From Phytohabitans sp036906915 (GTDB taxonomy: Bacteria; Actinomycetota; Actinomycetes; Mycobacteriales; Micromonosporaceae), in NCBI RefSeq assembly GCF_036906915.1, contig NZ_JBAKHX010000037.1:16064-80063 (forward strand): 64,000 nucleotides of DNA, given 5' to 3'. The stretch's first letter is position 1. Every line of letters starts with the position of its first letter. The position numbers and the translations under genes were made by a program. Shown here in pieces: positions 24,807-32,707 of this stretch. Under the pieces are notes generated by a model. It worked only from the letters and a program-made list of their open reading frames with translations, ran no database searches and was not told the origin of the DNA.

Positions 24807-26876
24807 ATGATCACCGCCTCGCGTCGACGGCCGGTCGCTCTCGGCCTGGCCGTCGTAGTGTCCGTCGCGGCCCTGGCGGTCGCCGCCGTCCCCGGTGCGT
24901 CCGCCGCCACGCGGATCACCGCCGCGGCCGACGCACTCGATGGCGTGTGCGCCACGCTGGAGATCTACAACGGGTCACGGTCGCTCGGCCACGTGGTGCG
25001 CGACGGCTCCGGGTACCGCTTCACATCCGCCGCCTCGTCGGCCACGCCGTTCCGGCTGGAGGCCACCCAACTGTCCCGGTACGAGCTGCTGGACCCGACC
25101 GGCGCGCCCGCCTACCAGAGCGTCGTCGGCTTCATCCTCGCCGGCGACCGGTACGGCGACCGGGCCGACTTCACGGTGACCGCGAGCGGCGACCGGTACC
25201 GCTTCGCCGCGACCGCCACCGGCCAGGTCATGGGCTCCTTCCTGTGGCGGCTCGGCGCGGGCGGGTCGGCCGACACCGTCGCGCTGGCCGCCTCGGCCGG
25301 CTGCCACACCCCGCCCGACATCGCCACCGGTGTCTCCGGCGCCGCGGCACCCGGCGTCGACAGCAGCGGCAAGATCGTGGGCACGATCGACGCACACGCG
25401 CACGTCACCGCCGGCGCCGCCTTCGGTGGCCGCCTGCGCTGCGGCGAGGCGTGGGCCTCCGGCGGGGTCGAGGTGGCGCTCGCCGGCTGCGCCTCGCACG
25501 CCAGCCTCAGCCTCGGCGCGCTGCTCGAAGCGATCATCGGCGGCACCGACCCGGTGAACTCGCGCGAGGACGGCTGGCCGACGTTCGGCGACTGGCCGCA
25601 ACACAACTCGCTGCTACACGAACAGGCGTACTTCCGGGGCATCGAGCGCTCGTGGCGGGCCGGCCAGCGGGTACTGAACGCTCTGCTCGTGGCCAACCGC
25701 GTGATCTGCGACCTGTACCCGTCGCGGGACACCTCCTGCGACGAGATGGACCAGCTCCGCGTCCAGGCGCGATACCTGTACTCGATGCAGGACTACGTCG
25801 ACGCGCAGAGCGGCGGCAGGGGCCTGGGTTGGTTCCGCGTCGCCACCACGCCGGCGCAGGTGCGCGCCATCGCCGCCCAGGGAAAGCTCGCCGTGGTCGT
25901 CGGCGTCGAGAACTCGGAGCTGTTCGGCTGCCGGGAGATCAGGGACGTGCCGCAGTGCACCCGGGCCGACATCGACGCCGGCCTCACCGAGCTGCGGGCG
26001 ATGGGCGTCTCCGGCCTATATCCGGTGCACAAGTTCGACAACGCGTTCGGCGGCACCCGCTTCGACTCCGGCGTCACCGGCGCAGCGATCAACGTGGCGA
26101 ACCTGCTCTCCACCGGCCACTGGTGGACGGCGACCAGCTGCACCGGCCCATCCGACAACGAGCAGCCGCTGGTCAGCGACGACTTCGCCGAACTGCTCAA
26201 ACTCGGACCGCTGAACCTGCCGGCGGGCACGCTGCTGCCGGTCTATCCCAGCGGCAAGATCTGCAACACGCGCGGTCTCACCAGCCTCGGCCGGTACCTC
26301 GTCGAGCAGGCGATGGCGCGCGGCATGATCATCCACATCGACCACATGGGCGTGAAGACCGCGCAGGCCGTGCTCGACATGGCCGAGGCCGCCGGATACC
26401 CCGGCGTCACGTCGGTGCACACCTGGTCGGACCGGGCGATCGTGGACCGGATCCTCGCGCTCGGCGGGTTCGTCGCCTCGTACGCCTACGCGGCCCACGA
26501 CGCGGGCAACGACCTGCCGGACTTCCTGGCCGAGTGGCGCGCCAACCGGGCCCTGCCGCACGGCGGCGCGATCACCGGGTACGGGTTCGGCAGCGACGTC
26601 AACGGCCTGGGGCCACAGGCGCCGCCGCGGGTCAACGCCGGCGCCAGCCCGCTGGCGTACCCGTTCACCGCACCCAACGGCACCACGGTGAGCAGGCAGG
26701 TCTTCGGCACGCGGACGTTCGACCTCAACCTCGACGGCGTGGCGCAGTACGGCCTCTACGCGGACTGGACCGCCGACCTGATCCAGCAGGCCGGCGGCGA
26801 GGGCGCCGCGCTGCGCGCCGACCTGATGAACGGCGCGGAGGCGTACACCGTGATGTGGGAGCGGGCCCTGCCCTAG
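24807..26876 (+). CDS. Secreted metal-dependent amidohydrolase / dipeptidase-like protein
   Basis: 689 aa exported protein. The signal peptide covers about 1-33 (ends GASAAT). A beta-rich N-terminal region of about 150 residues is followed by a TIM-barrel metallohydrolase. Metal ligands are His197 and His199 in DAHAHV, with further ligands in IIHIDHMG, SVHTWSD and GFGSDVNG. This order fits the renal-dipeptidase/amidohydrolase class. Substrate unknown. ATG 24807 has GAAAGGA 5 bases upstream. A TTGACA at 24751-24756 may be the -35 element. Stands alone between divergent and convergent neighbours. Confidence 0.8.
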   Translation: MITASRRRPVALGLAVVVSVAALAVAAVPGASAATRITAAADALDGVCATLEIYNGSRSLGHVVRDGSGYRFTSAASSATPFRLEATQLSRYELLDPTGAPAYQSVVGFILAGDRYGDRADFTVTASGDRYRFAATATGQVMGSFLWRLGAGGSADTVALAASAGCHTPPDIATGVSGAAAPGVDSSGKIVGTIDAHAHVTAGAAFGGRLRCGEAWASGGVEVALAGCASHASLSLGALLEAIIGGTDPVNSREDGWPTFGDWPQHNSLLHEQAYFRGIERSWRAGQRVLNALLVANRVICDLYPSRDTSCDEMDQLRVQARYLYSMQDYVDAQSGGRGLGWFRVATTPAQVRAIAAQGKLAVVVGVENSELFGCREIRDVPQCTRADIDAGLTELRAMGVSGLYPVHKFDNAFGGTRFDSGVTGAAINVANLLSTGHWWTATSCTGPSDNEQPLVSDDFAELLKLGPLNLPAGTLLPVYPSGKICNTRGLTSLGRYLVEQAMARGMIIHIDHMGVKTAQAVLDMAEAAGYPGVTSVHTWSDRAIVDRILALGGFVASYAYAAHDAGNDLPDFLAEWRANRALPHGGAITGYGFGSDVNGLGPQAPPRVNAGASPLAYPFTAPNGTTVSRQVFGTRTFDLNLDGVAQYGLYADWTADLIQQAGGEGAALRADLMNGAEAYTVMWERALP

Positions 26877-26914
26877 CTGCCACCAACTGTTCTGGGCGAC
26901 GAAAGGACCCTGGG

Positions 26915-27205
26915 TCAGCCGCCGACGGCGACGCCCATCGGGCGGACGGTCACGCCGACGATGAGGTTGGCGGCCGCGTACGGGTCGTCCAGCAGCATCC
27001 GGCGCACGGCCAGGACGTCCTCGCCCCGAACGACGAGGACCGCGGTGTCGACCGGGTCGAGCGTCGCGCCGGCCAGGACCATCCGGCCGGCGTCGGCCAG
27101 CTGCCGGAGCCAGTCCAGGTGCGCCGGCCGGTGCTCGGTGCGTCGCTGCTCCATGTCCGGGACGTACTGGTACATCACGAGGAACGTCGGCAAGGTCTCG
27201 GCCAT
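26915..27205 (-). CDS. YciI-family protein
   Basis: 96 aa small alpha/beta protein with the YciI/YCII-related pattern: FLVMYQYVPDMEQRRTEHRP (the conserved Arg-His region), LDWLRQLADAGRMVLAGA, then a C-terminal RGEDVLAVRRMLLDDPYAAANL. Family members are ferredoxin-like dimers, often accessory to oxidoreductases or sigma factors; the function is open. ATG 27205 chosen over ATG 27217. Lies just downstream of the GH11 terminator, on the same strand but probably separately transcribed. Confidence 0.8.
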   Translation of the reverse strand: MAETLPTFLVMYQYVPDMEQRRTEHRPAHLDWLRQLADAGRMVLAGATLDPVDTAVLVVRGEDVLAVRRMLLDDPYAAANLIVGVTVRPMGVAVGG

Positions 27206-27235
27206 ACCCGCGATCATGCCGTACCGGCGACAGGT

Positions 27236-27266
27236 GTGGCGCGGTGGCCATTGGCCGCCGCGCCAC
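27236..27266 (-). terminator. Hairpin terminator downstream of GH11 xylanase
   Basis: 13-base arms (27236-27248 and 27254-27266, GTGGCGCGGTGGC type) with one mismatch and a 5-base loop. It begins 19 bases beyond the GH11 stop on the minus strand. Confidence 0.75.
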
Positions 27267-27284
27267 CGGTGCCCTGTGCCCGTG

Positions 27285-28277
27285 TCAGCCTGTCGCGCAG
27301 CTCGCGGTGGGCGTGGTGTTGTTCCCGTTCTTGTAGAGCGTGATGCCGAAGCTGTTGCCGTTGCCGTTCGGCCGCGCAGTGAGGGTGCCGGTGCTGCCGC
27401 TGACCGACGCGTTCCAGCTGCTCTGCAGGCTCTGGCCGCCCTGGGCGTTGATGCTGACGACCCAGTTGCTGCTGCCACTGACCGAGAGGTTCACGTTGAA
27501 CCGGTCGGTCCACTCCTGGCCACGGCTGACGCTCACCGTGCAGCCGCCGCCCGGGTTGGCAGTGGTGGGATTGGGGCCGGGCGTGGAGCCGCCCACCGTG
27601 ATGTTGGAGCTGCCGCTGCTCTGGAACCCCTCGGTCGCCATGATCTGGTAATCGTGGCTGCCCAGGTTCATGCCCCTGCTGGCCCAGGCGTCGAAGTGAG
27701 TGCCGGCGTTGATGGTGCCGCCCACCCTCTTGGACTGCCGCACGCTCCAGTACTGGTAGAACGTTCGGGTGCCCTCGATGGAGGGCTGGTTGACGCGCTG
27801 CGTGCGGTAGATGTCGTAGGTGCCGCCGTCGCTGGTGACCGTGCCCATGTGGCCGGAGCCCGGTGGCCGCCAGCTGCCCCAACTGTCGACGATGTAGTAC
27901 TCGATCAGCGGGTTCCTCGTCCACCCGTAGAGGGTCAGGTACGAGTTGCCGGACGGGTTGAAGGTGCCGGAGTAGGTCACCGTCCTGCGCGTGCCCGGGT
28001 TCCAGCCCTTGCCGGCGACGAAGTTGTTGACGTTGCTCCACTGGGTGCTGTACTGGCCGCCGTTACCCATGGTCATGGAGACGTTGCCGCTGTCTTTCCA
28101 GAACGAGTAGTAGTAGCCGTTGTGGGTGCCGGTCGAGTTCGTGGTCACGGTCTGTGCGTGAGCGATACCGGGCAGGATGGCCGCGACCACGACCAGCGCC
28201 ACGGCGCAGGCGCCACCGACGAACATCCTGGTGCGGCCGCGTCTGCGGCTCCTGGGGTGGACCGGAGCGTCGTTCAT
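27285..28277 (-). CDS. Secreted GH11 endo-1,4-beta-xylanase with C-terminal carbohydrate-binding module
   Basis: 330 aa. A long basic signal region (RRRGRTRMFVGGACAVALVVVAA, ending near AHA) precedes the GH11 jelly-roll. The two catalytic glutamates are Glu126 in PLIEYYIV and Glu216 in ATEGFQSSG; the thumb motif PSIEGTRTF is present. A short Gly/Pro/Thr linker leads to a beta-sandwich module of about 85 residues bounded by two Cys. It resembles CBM2 or a related xylan-binding family. ATG 28277 has GAGGAGGAAA 7 bases upstream; the 37-residue extension to 28388 has none. Complements the GH10 enzyme at the window start. Confidence 0.95.
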   Translation of the reverse strand: MNDAPVHPRSRRRGRTRMFVGGACAVALVVVAAILPGIAHAQTVTTNSTGTHNGYYYSFWKDSGNVSMTMGNGGQYSTQWSNVNNFVAGKGWNPGTRRTVTYSGTFNPSGNSYLTLYGWTRNPLIEYYIVDSWGSWRPPGSGHMGTVTSDGGTYDIYRTQRVNQPSIEGTRTFYQYWSVRQSKRVGGTINAGTHFDAWASRGMNLGSHDYQIMATEGFQSSGSSNITVGGSTPGPNPTTANPGGGCTVSVSRGQEWTDRFNVNLSVSGSSNWVVSINAQGGQSLQSSWNASVSGSTGTLTARPNGNGNSFGITLYKNGNNTTPTASCATG

Positions 28278-28358
28278 CTGCGCGTTTCCTCCTCGTGAGC
28301 GCTGGCGGTCCCGTGGGGGTGATTCCGATCGACAGTGATTGATGCCTGCCGATGGCAC

Positions 28359-28388
28359 AGTATTGATTTGATCTGTCCGTGTTGTCAA
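28359..28388 (-). promoter_or_regulatory. Promoter of GH11 xylanase
   Basis: On the minus strand TTGACA (28383-28388) and AATACT (28359-28364) are separated by 18 bases, about 80 bases ahead of the ATG. Perfect -35, fair -10. Confidence 0.5.
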
Positions 28389-28392
28389 CGAT

Positions 28393-28432
28393 TTCCGGAA
28401 GGATTGCGGAACTCAACTTGAAACTTCCGGAG
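28393..28432. promoter_or_regulatory. Paired TTCCGGAA / TTCCGGAG sites
   Basis: TTCCGGAA (28393-28400, perfect 8-bp palindrome) and TTCCGGAG (28425-28432) lie 32 bases apart centre to centre, close to three helical turns. They sit directly upstream of the GH11 -35 box and before the divergent AAA+ gene. Candidate paired operator; the binding protein is unknown. Confidence 0.35.
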
Positions 28433-28518
28433 CGGAGCGCGGGCTCGCACGAGTGGCCGGCGGGTGGCCGGGATGTCACACTTCGGGCAGGTGCGAGCCG
28501 TCACGATGAGGTGGGACG

Positions 28519-30024
28519 ATGCCGCGACCCGAGCACGGCCTGCGACCAGCGGCCGAGACGTTCGAATACGCCGGCTGCCAGGTCAGCGTGGTGGGCTTCG
28601 ACGAGATCGTGGCCGCCGCGGCCGACCAGCCCGTCGATCTGCTGCACGACGCCGCACTGCCATCCGTGATAGCAAACGCCCGGCTGTCGATCTCCGCCGC
28701 GGCACGCGACGGTCAACCGGCCTACCTCCTGGATACGTCGATGCGCATCGGCCGCGAGCCCCAGCCGGCCTTCGGCGTGCTGGGGCGAGACCCTGTCGGG
28801 GTACTGCTGGCGCGCCGCGCGGCGGCCGGCGACGACTGGGCGATCCGGGTCGTGGACGGCGTCGGTGCGGCGGTCTCCGAGGTGTCTCGCTGGCTGGGCC
28901 GGGACCGGCCCGGTTCTACGTCGACGGCTCGCGAGGATGAGCCGGTGCGGTCCGTGGTGCGGACGGATCCGGCGACCGGCCTCCGCGCCACCGTGACGTA
29001 CCACCGGCCGCCCTCCCGGTTCGCCGGCGGTGGGCCGCTCGTCACGGCCCAGGCGGCGGTGCCGTCCGGGCAGCTGTCGCCGAAGCACCTGGTCGCGATG
29101 CTGGGCGTCGTGCTGGACGTCGCCGGACGGGCCGCGGGAGGTGAGCGACCCCACGGCGAGTACGTGCTGTCCCGGTACCCGATGGGCCCGTCATCCGCCG
29201 CGGACGCCGCGGAACGCGTGACGCTGGACCAGGTCGGCGGCCTCGACGCCGTGGTGGCGCAGTTCCGGCAGATCGCGGTGTCGTTCCGGCATCCGCAGGT
29301 CATGGCCCGATGGGGAGCGCGCCGCCCGCAGGGCATCCTGCTGTACGGGCCGCCAGGCACCGGCAAGACGATGCTCGCCCGCGCGCTCGCCGCCGAGATC
29401 GGCGCGACGTTCCGCGAGATCCGGACGCCGGAGATCCTCGACAAGTGGCTCGGCGGGTCCGAGCGCAACATCAAGCGGATCTTCCGGGACGCCCGCCGCT
29501 ACCGCGAACCGACCGTGATGCTCTTCGACGAGTTCGACAGCATCATCAGCTACACCGGCGCCGGCATGGACGCCGCCAGCCAGGCGATCAACGCCGTGGC
29601 CGGCATCTTCAAGCAGGAGATGAACGACCTCATCGAAGAGAACCCGAACGTGATCGTGGTCGCCACAACCAACTTTCCGGAACGCGTCGACGACTCGCTG
29701 GTCCGTTCCGGGCGCTTCGACATCAAGCTCGCCATCCCCCAGCCCGATCACACCGGCAGGGCTCAGATCATCGCCAAGATGATCCGGCAGCTGATGACGC
29801 GGCACGAGACGGCCGGCTTCCGGATGTTCGCCGACGACATCGACGTCGACGGCCTCGCCACGGCCAGCGCCGGCATGACCGGCGCCGACCTGAAGGAGGC
29901 GCTGCGCCGGGCACAACTGGCCAAAGCGATGCAGGAAGCCCGCACCGGGGTCGCGGCGACGCCCATTAACCAGCACGACATCGCGGACCGCATCGCCGAA
30001 CTCCGCCACGCCACCACGCGATAG
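28519..30024 (+). CDS. AAA+ ATPase with unrecognised N-terminal domain
   Basis: 501 aa. The C-terminal half is one classical AAA module. Walker A is GPPGTGKT (277-284) and Walker B is VMLFDEFDS (Asp337, Glu338). Sensor 1 is VVATTNFPERVD, with arginine fingers near SLVRSGRFD, and sensor 2 is in ASAGMTGADLKEALRRA. It is similar to the FtsH/Cdc48/proteasome-ATPase branch. The first 230 residues have no zinc, protease or coiled-coil motif I recognise and probably bind substrate. ATG 28519 follows GAGGTGGG. No protease or partner gene adjoins; downstream is a truncated methyltransferase. An unfoldase or remodelling role is inferred. Confidence 0.85.
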   Translation: MPRPEHGLRPAAETFEYAGCQVSVVGFDEIVAAAADQPVDLLHDAALPSVIANARLSISAAARDGQPAYLLDTSMRIGREPQPAFGVLGRDPVGVLLARRAAAGDDWAIRVVDGVGAAVSEVSRWLGRDRPGSTSTAREDEPVRSVVRTDPATGLRATVTYHRPPSRFAGGGPLVTAQAAVPSGQLSPKHLVAMLGVVLDVAGRAAGGERPHGEYVLSRYPMGPSSAADAAERVTLDQVGGLDAVVAQFRQIAVSFRHPQVMARWGARRPQGILLYGPPGTGKTMLARALAAEIGATFREIRTPEILDKWLGGSERNIKRIFRDARRYREPTVMLFDEFDSIISYTGAGMDAASQAINAVAGIFKQEMNDLIEENPNVIVVATTNFPERVDDSLVRSGRFDIKLAIPQPDHTGRAQIIAKMIRQLMTRHETAGFRMFADDIDVDGLATASAGMTGADLKEALRRAQLAKAMQEARTGVAATPINQHDIADRIAELRHATTR

Positions 30025-30052
30025 CGGCGACGACCCCTGGGACACTCGTTCG

Positions 30053-30390
30053 GTGACGACAGGCGAACGCGGTGCGCGGATCAGGGAGGTACGGCAGCGG
30101 CTGGCGGAGGAAGGGCCGCCGTGGACACGGCCGCACGAGCGGGACTTCGAGACGGTCTCGATGCCGGAGCGCGACTGTGACCCGGTACGCGACCTGCTGA
30201 TCGCGGAGGGCGTCGAGACCGTCGTCGAGGTCGGGCTCGCGTACGGCAGCTCCGCGCTCGCCATCGGCGAGGCGCTCGTCGCGCTCGACCCACCCGATCC
30301 TCAGCACGTCGTCGTCGACCCGTTCCAGGAGACCGCGTACTCCAATGTGGGCTGGGACCTCATGCGCGACGCGGGACTGGACTCGATCGC
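30053..30390 (+). pseudogene. Truncated class I SAM-dependent methyltransferase
   Basis: From GTG 30053, about 112 residues match the N-terminal half of class I methyltransferases of the Methyltransf_24 kind. They show the glycine-rich SAM loop (VVEVGLAYGSSALAIGEAL) and the following acidic strand (HVVVDPFQE). The match stops at RDAGLDSI, near base 30388. From there the frame runs into repeat copy A and on to 30634 with repeat-derived residues. The catalytic C-terminal half is absent, so the gene is dead. Confidence 0.7.
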
Positions 30391-30560
30391 GCCGCCGATC
30401 AAGGAAGTGTTCACAGATCAAGGGCAAACGCACGTGGAATGGAGATCAAAGCACGTGCGTTCGCCCTTGATCGACGGAGAGGGCGGCGGCGCGCGGACAG
30501 GGCCGGGCGAGCGGGGTGGGGCGGGCGGACAGGGCCGGGCGAGCGGAGGGGGTGCTAGGG
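30390..30560 (-). repeat. Three-arm palindromic repeat, copy A
   Basis: Inverted arms of 21 bases (30416-30436 and 30452-30472, one mismatch) read GATCAAGGGCAAACGCACGTG and its complement around a 15-base spacer. A third arm, CTTGATCGGCGG on the minus strand (30392-30403), completes the unit. A G-rich flank (30475-30560) contains a 22-base direct repeat at 30493-30514 and 30525-30546; copy B has a similar flank. Read on the minus strand it has the same order as copies B and C. It abuts the truncated methyltransferase and lies between two convergent transcription units. Confidence 0.75.
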
Positions 30561-31802
30561 GGGCGGGGGGCGGAGGAGCCATGCTGTCGGGTGTTGGCGG
30601 ATCTGGTCTATCGCCGTCAAAGCGGCGCCTATGACCGCCGCGTCCGGGCCCAGCTGCGCCGGGCGGACCGTGATGGGGGCCCACGCGGCGGTGAGGACGC
30701 GCTGGTTGAGCTCGGTGCGGGCGGTCGCGGTCAGCCACGACGACAGCAGCGAGAACGCGCCGCCGAGCAGCACCGTGTCGATGTCGAGGATGTTGATCAT
30801 GTCGGAGAGCGCGATGCCCAGGGCGGTGCCGGCGGTGTCGAGGGCGGCCAGCGTGCCCGGGTCGCCGGCGTCGGCACGGCTGGTCACGGCCGCGTCGGGG
30901 GTGCTGTGCGGCGGGACGGGCTCGTCGCTGAGGATGGCCGGCAGGCTCGCGTACGTCTGGAGGCAGCCGCGCGAGCCGCACGGGCAGGGCTTGCCGTCCG
31001 GGTACACGGTGACATGCCCGAGCTCGCCGCTCCAGCCGCGCACGCCGCGCAGCAGCTGTCCATCGAGGACGATGCCGGCGCCGATGCCCAGCCCACCGGA
31101 GACGTACACGAAGCTGCTCAGGGTGTTGTCGCTGGCGTAGAGCTCACCCAGCGCGGCCAGGTTCGCCTCGTTGTCGACACCGATGTTGTCGACGGAGATG
31201 GGCAGGTCGAGGTTCTGGGTGGCGCCGCGCAGGAGCGCGCCCGCGTCGACGTTGCGCCAGCCGAGGGCCGGCGCGGACCGCACCAGGCCGGCGTCGACCG
31301 GGCCGGGCACGGCGAGGGTGGCGGTGACGACGGTGAGCTCTTCGGCGGCGGTGGCCTCGATGGCGGTGCCGGCCATCCGGGCCAGCTCGGCGAGCACCGC
31401 CGGCGCGCCCTGATCGGTGTATGTGGACGGTGCGAAGGCCAGGTGCCGCACGGTACCCGTGAGGTCGACGACGCAGGCCGCGAGGCCGTCGGAGCGGATG
31501 TCGAGTCCGAGGCCGGCCGGGCCCTTGTCGGAGATGGTCAGGCCGACGCGCGGGCGGCCCGCGCGCCCGTCGTGGGTGAGGCCGGACTCGGTGATGAGCC
31601 GGCCGGCGAGCAGCTCCTCGACGATGCGGCTGATCGTGGGCCGGGTCAGGCCGGTGCCGGTGGCCAGCTCGGTACGCGAGATGGGCACCGACGCGGCGAG
31701 GATGTGCCGGAACACCAGTTCGAGGTTGAGGCTGCGCAGGCCTTCCTGCCGGACCGGCTCGGCGGGCTGGCGCGGGCTGCTGGGCCGGATGTGGGCCTTC
31801 AT
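30555..31802 (-). CDS. ROK-family transcriptional regulator
   Basis: 415 aa. The N-terminal winged helix-turn-helix is at about 22-72 (ISRTELATGTGLTRPTISRIVEELL). The ROK sugar-kinase-like domain follows, with the zinc motif CPCGSRGCLQ (about 255-265) after GHVTVYPDG, and VSGGLGIGAGIV. Such proteins repress sugar genes and respond to a mono- or oligosaccharide. ATG 31802 overlaps the stop of the DUF6807 gene upstream (ATGA), so it is the last gene of the carbohydrate operon and is likely its own regulator. The Pro-rich last residues reach the repeat region. Confidence 0.92.
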   Translation of the reverse strand: MKAHIRPSSPRQPAEPVRQEGLRSLNLELVFRHILAASVPISRTELATGTGLTRPTISRIVEELLAGRLITESGLTHDGRAGRPRVGLTISDKGPAGLGLDIRSDGLAACVVDLTGTVRHLAFAPSTYTDQGAPAVLAELARMAGTAIEATAAEELTVVTATLAVPGPVDAGLVRSAPALGWRNVDAGALLRGATQNLDLPISVDNIGVDNEANLAALGELYASDNTLSSFVYVSGGLGIGAGIVLDGQLLRGVRGWSGELGHVTVYPDGKPCPCGSRGCLQTYASLPAILSDEPVPPHSTPDAAVTSRADAGDPGTLAALDTAGTALGIALSDMINILDIDTVLLGGAFSLLSSWLTATARTELNQRVLTAAWAPITVRPAQLGPDAAVIGAALTAIDQIRQHPTAWLLRPPPP

Positions 31803-32707
31803 GGGGCCCGCCGGAGGGTCGCGGCCAGCTCGGCGGCCGCGCCCGCGGAGAGGACACCGTCGACGACGACGGCGACGACGCGGCGGGCGACGCTCTCGCC
31901 GGGCGCCAGCACCAGCGGCTCGTCCCAGGTGAGCGAGGAGCAGACGCCGATGTAGTCGCGGGCGCGCACGAACCACCTGTCGCGCGCGGTCGTCTCGTCT
32001 CCGGGCACGAAAAGCATGGTCCAGGCGTCGCCGCTGACCGCGACCCAGGCGGCGGTGGTGCCGTGTACCGATCGCACGTCAGCCCCGGCGGCGCTGAACA
32101 CCCGCGCGGTGCCGGCGACGGCCGCCCCCCGCCAGAAGACGCCGCCGTAGCCGGCGCCGACGCGGCCGTGCGCGGCGGGGCTGCGGATCGGCAGCGGCCG
32201 GTCGAGCGCGTTGGTGAGCTCGGTGCGCACGGCGAGGGCCCACGCGGTGTCGGCGACCGGCCAGCAGCTTATCGACCGCTCCTCGCGCAGCAGCGGAGCG
32301 TGGTGAGCGCTGGTCCACTGTAGAGTGTGCGTCAGCTCGGTGTCGGTGCGGCGCAGCCACCGCTGGTGCGCCTGGGTGCCGTGGTTGTCGAGCCAGGCCG
32401 GCCCGTGGCCGGCGATGAACGTGCGCCCACCCCAGAAGTTCTGCCCGTCGACGTCGGGTGCGGCGACGCTGATGCCGAACTGGTGCGGGTGCGAGTCGGG
32501 TGCGGCATCGGTGACCGTGGTGCCGGCGAACGTGCGCACCGGGTGCAGATACGGCCGCGGCGAGCTGCCGGGCGGCACCTCCGGCTGCCACACGTACCGC
32601 GCGATGTCGTGCCCACGCAGGCGCAGCATGGCGGTGCCGCGTGGCTGCTCGACGACCACGGACCGCGGTGCGCCGGGACCTGCCATCGTTGCCTCGCCGC
32701 CTCTCAT
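31799..32707 (-). CDS. DUF6807 (PmoA-like) protein, second paralogue
   Basis: 302 aa, function unknown. It has the DUF6807 pattern: YVWQPEVPPGSSPRPYLHPV, then SHPHQFGISVAAPDVDGQNFWGGRTF, and a C-terminal WFVRARDYIGVCSSLTWDEP. Two His (HPH) and the Asn-Phe-Trp-Gly-Gly block are strictly shared with the neighbour at 32707-33582. The DUF is found next to sugar oxidoreductases and glycosidases. The TGATG junction with the upstream paralogue sets the start at ATG 32707 (GTG 32710 is possible). GGAGGCC lies upstream. The two copies may act as a heterodimer or on two related sugars. Confidence 0.8.
   Translation of the reverse strand: MRGGEATMAGPGAPRSVVVEQPRGTAMLRLRGHDIARYVWQPEVPPGSSPRPYLHPVRTFAGTTVTDAAPDSHPHQFGISVAAPDVDGQNFWGGRTFIAGHGPAWLDNHGTQAHQRWLRRTDTELTHTLQWTSAHHAPLLREERSISCWPVADTAWALAVRTELTNALDRPLPIRSPAAHGRVGAGYGGVFWRGAAVAGTARVFSAAGADVRSVHGTTAAWVAVSGDAWTMLFVPGDETTARDRWFVRARDYIGVCSSLTWDEPLVLAPGESVARRVVAVVVDGVLSAGAAAELAATLRRAP

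Noticed and set aside
30416..30472. Ordinary intrinsic terminator only
   Set aside because: The hairpin could end transcripts, but the same arms, a third arm and flank recur at two other places, so it is better described as a repeat element.
30053..30634. Functional 193-codon methyltransferase
   Set aside because: The second half is translation of the repeat and G-rich flank; the catalytic C-terminal part is absent.
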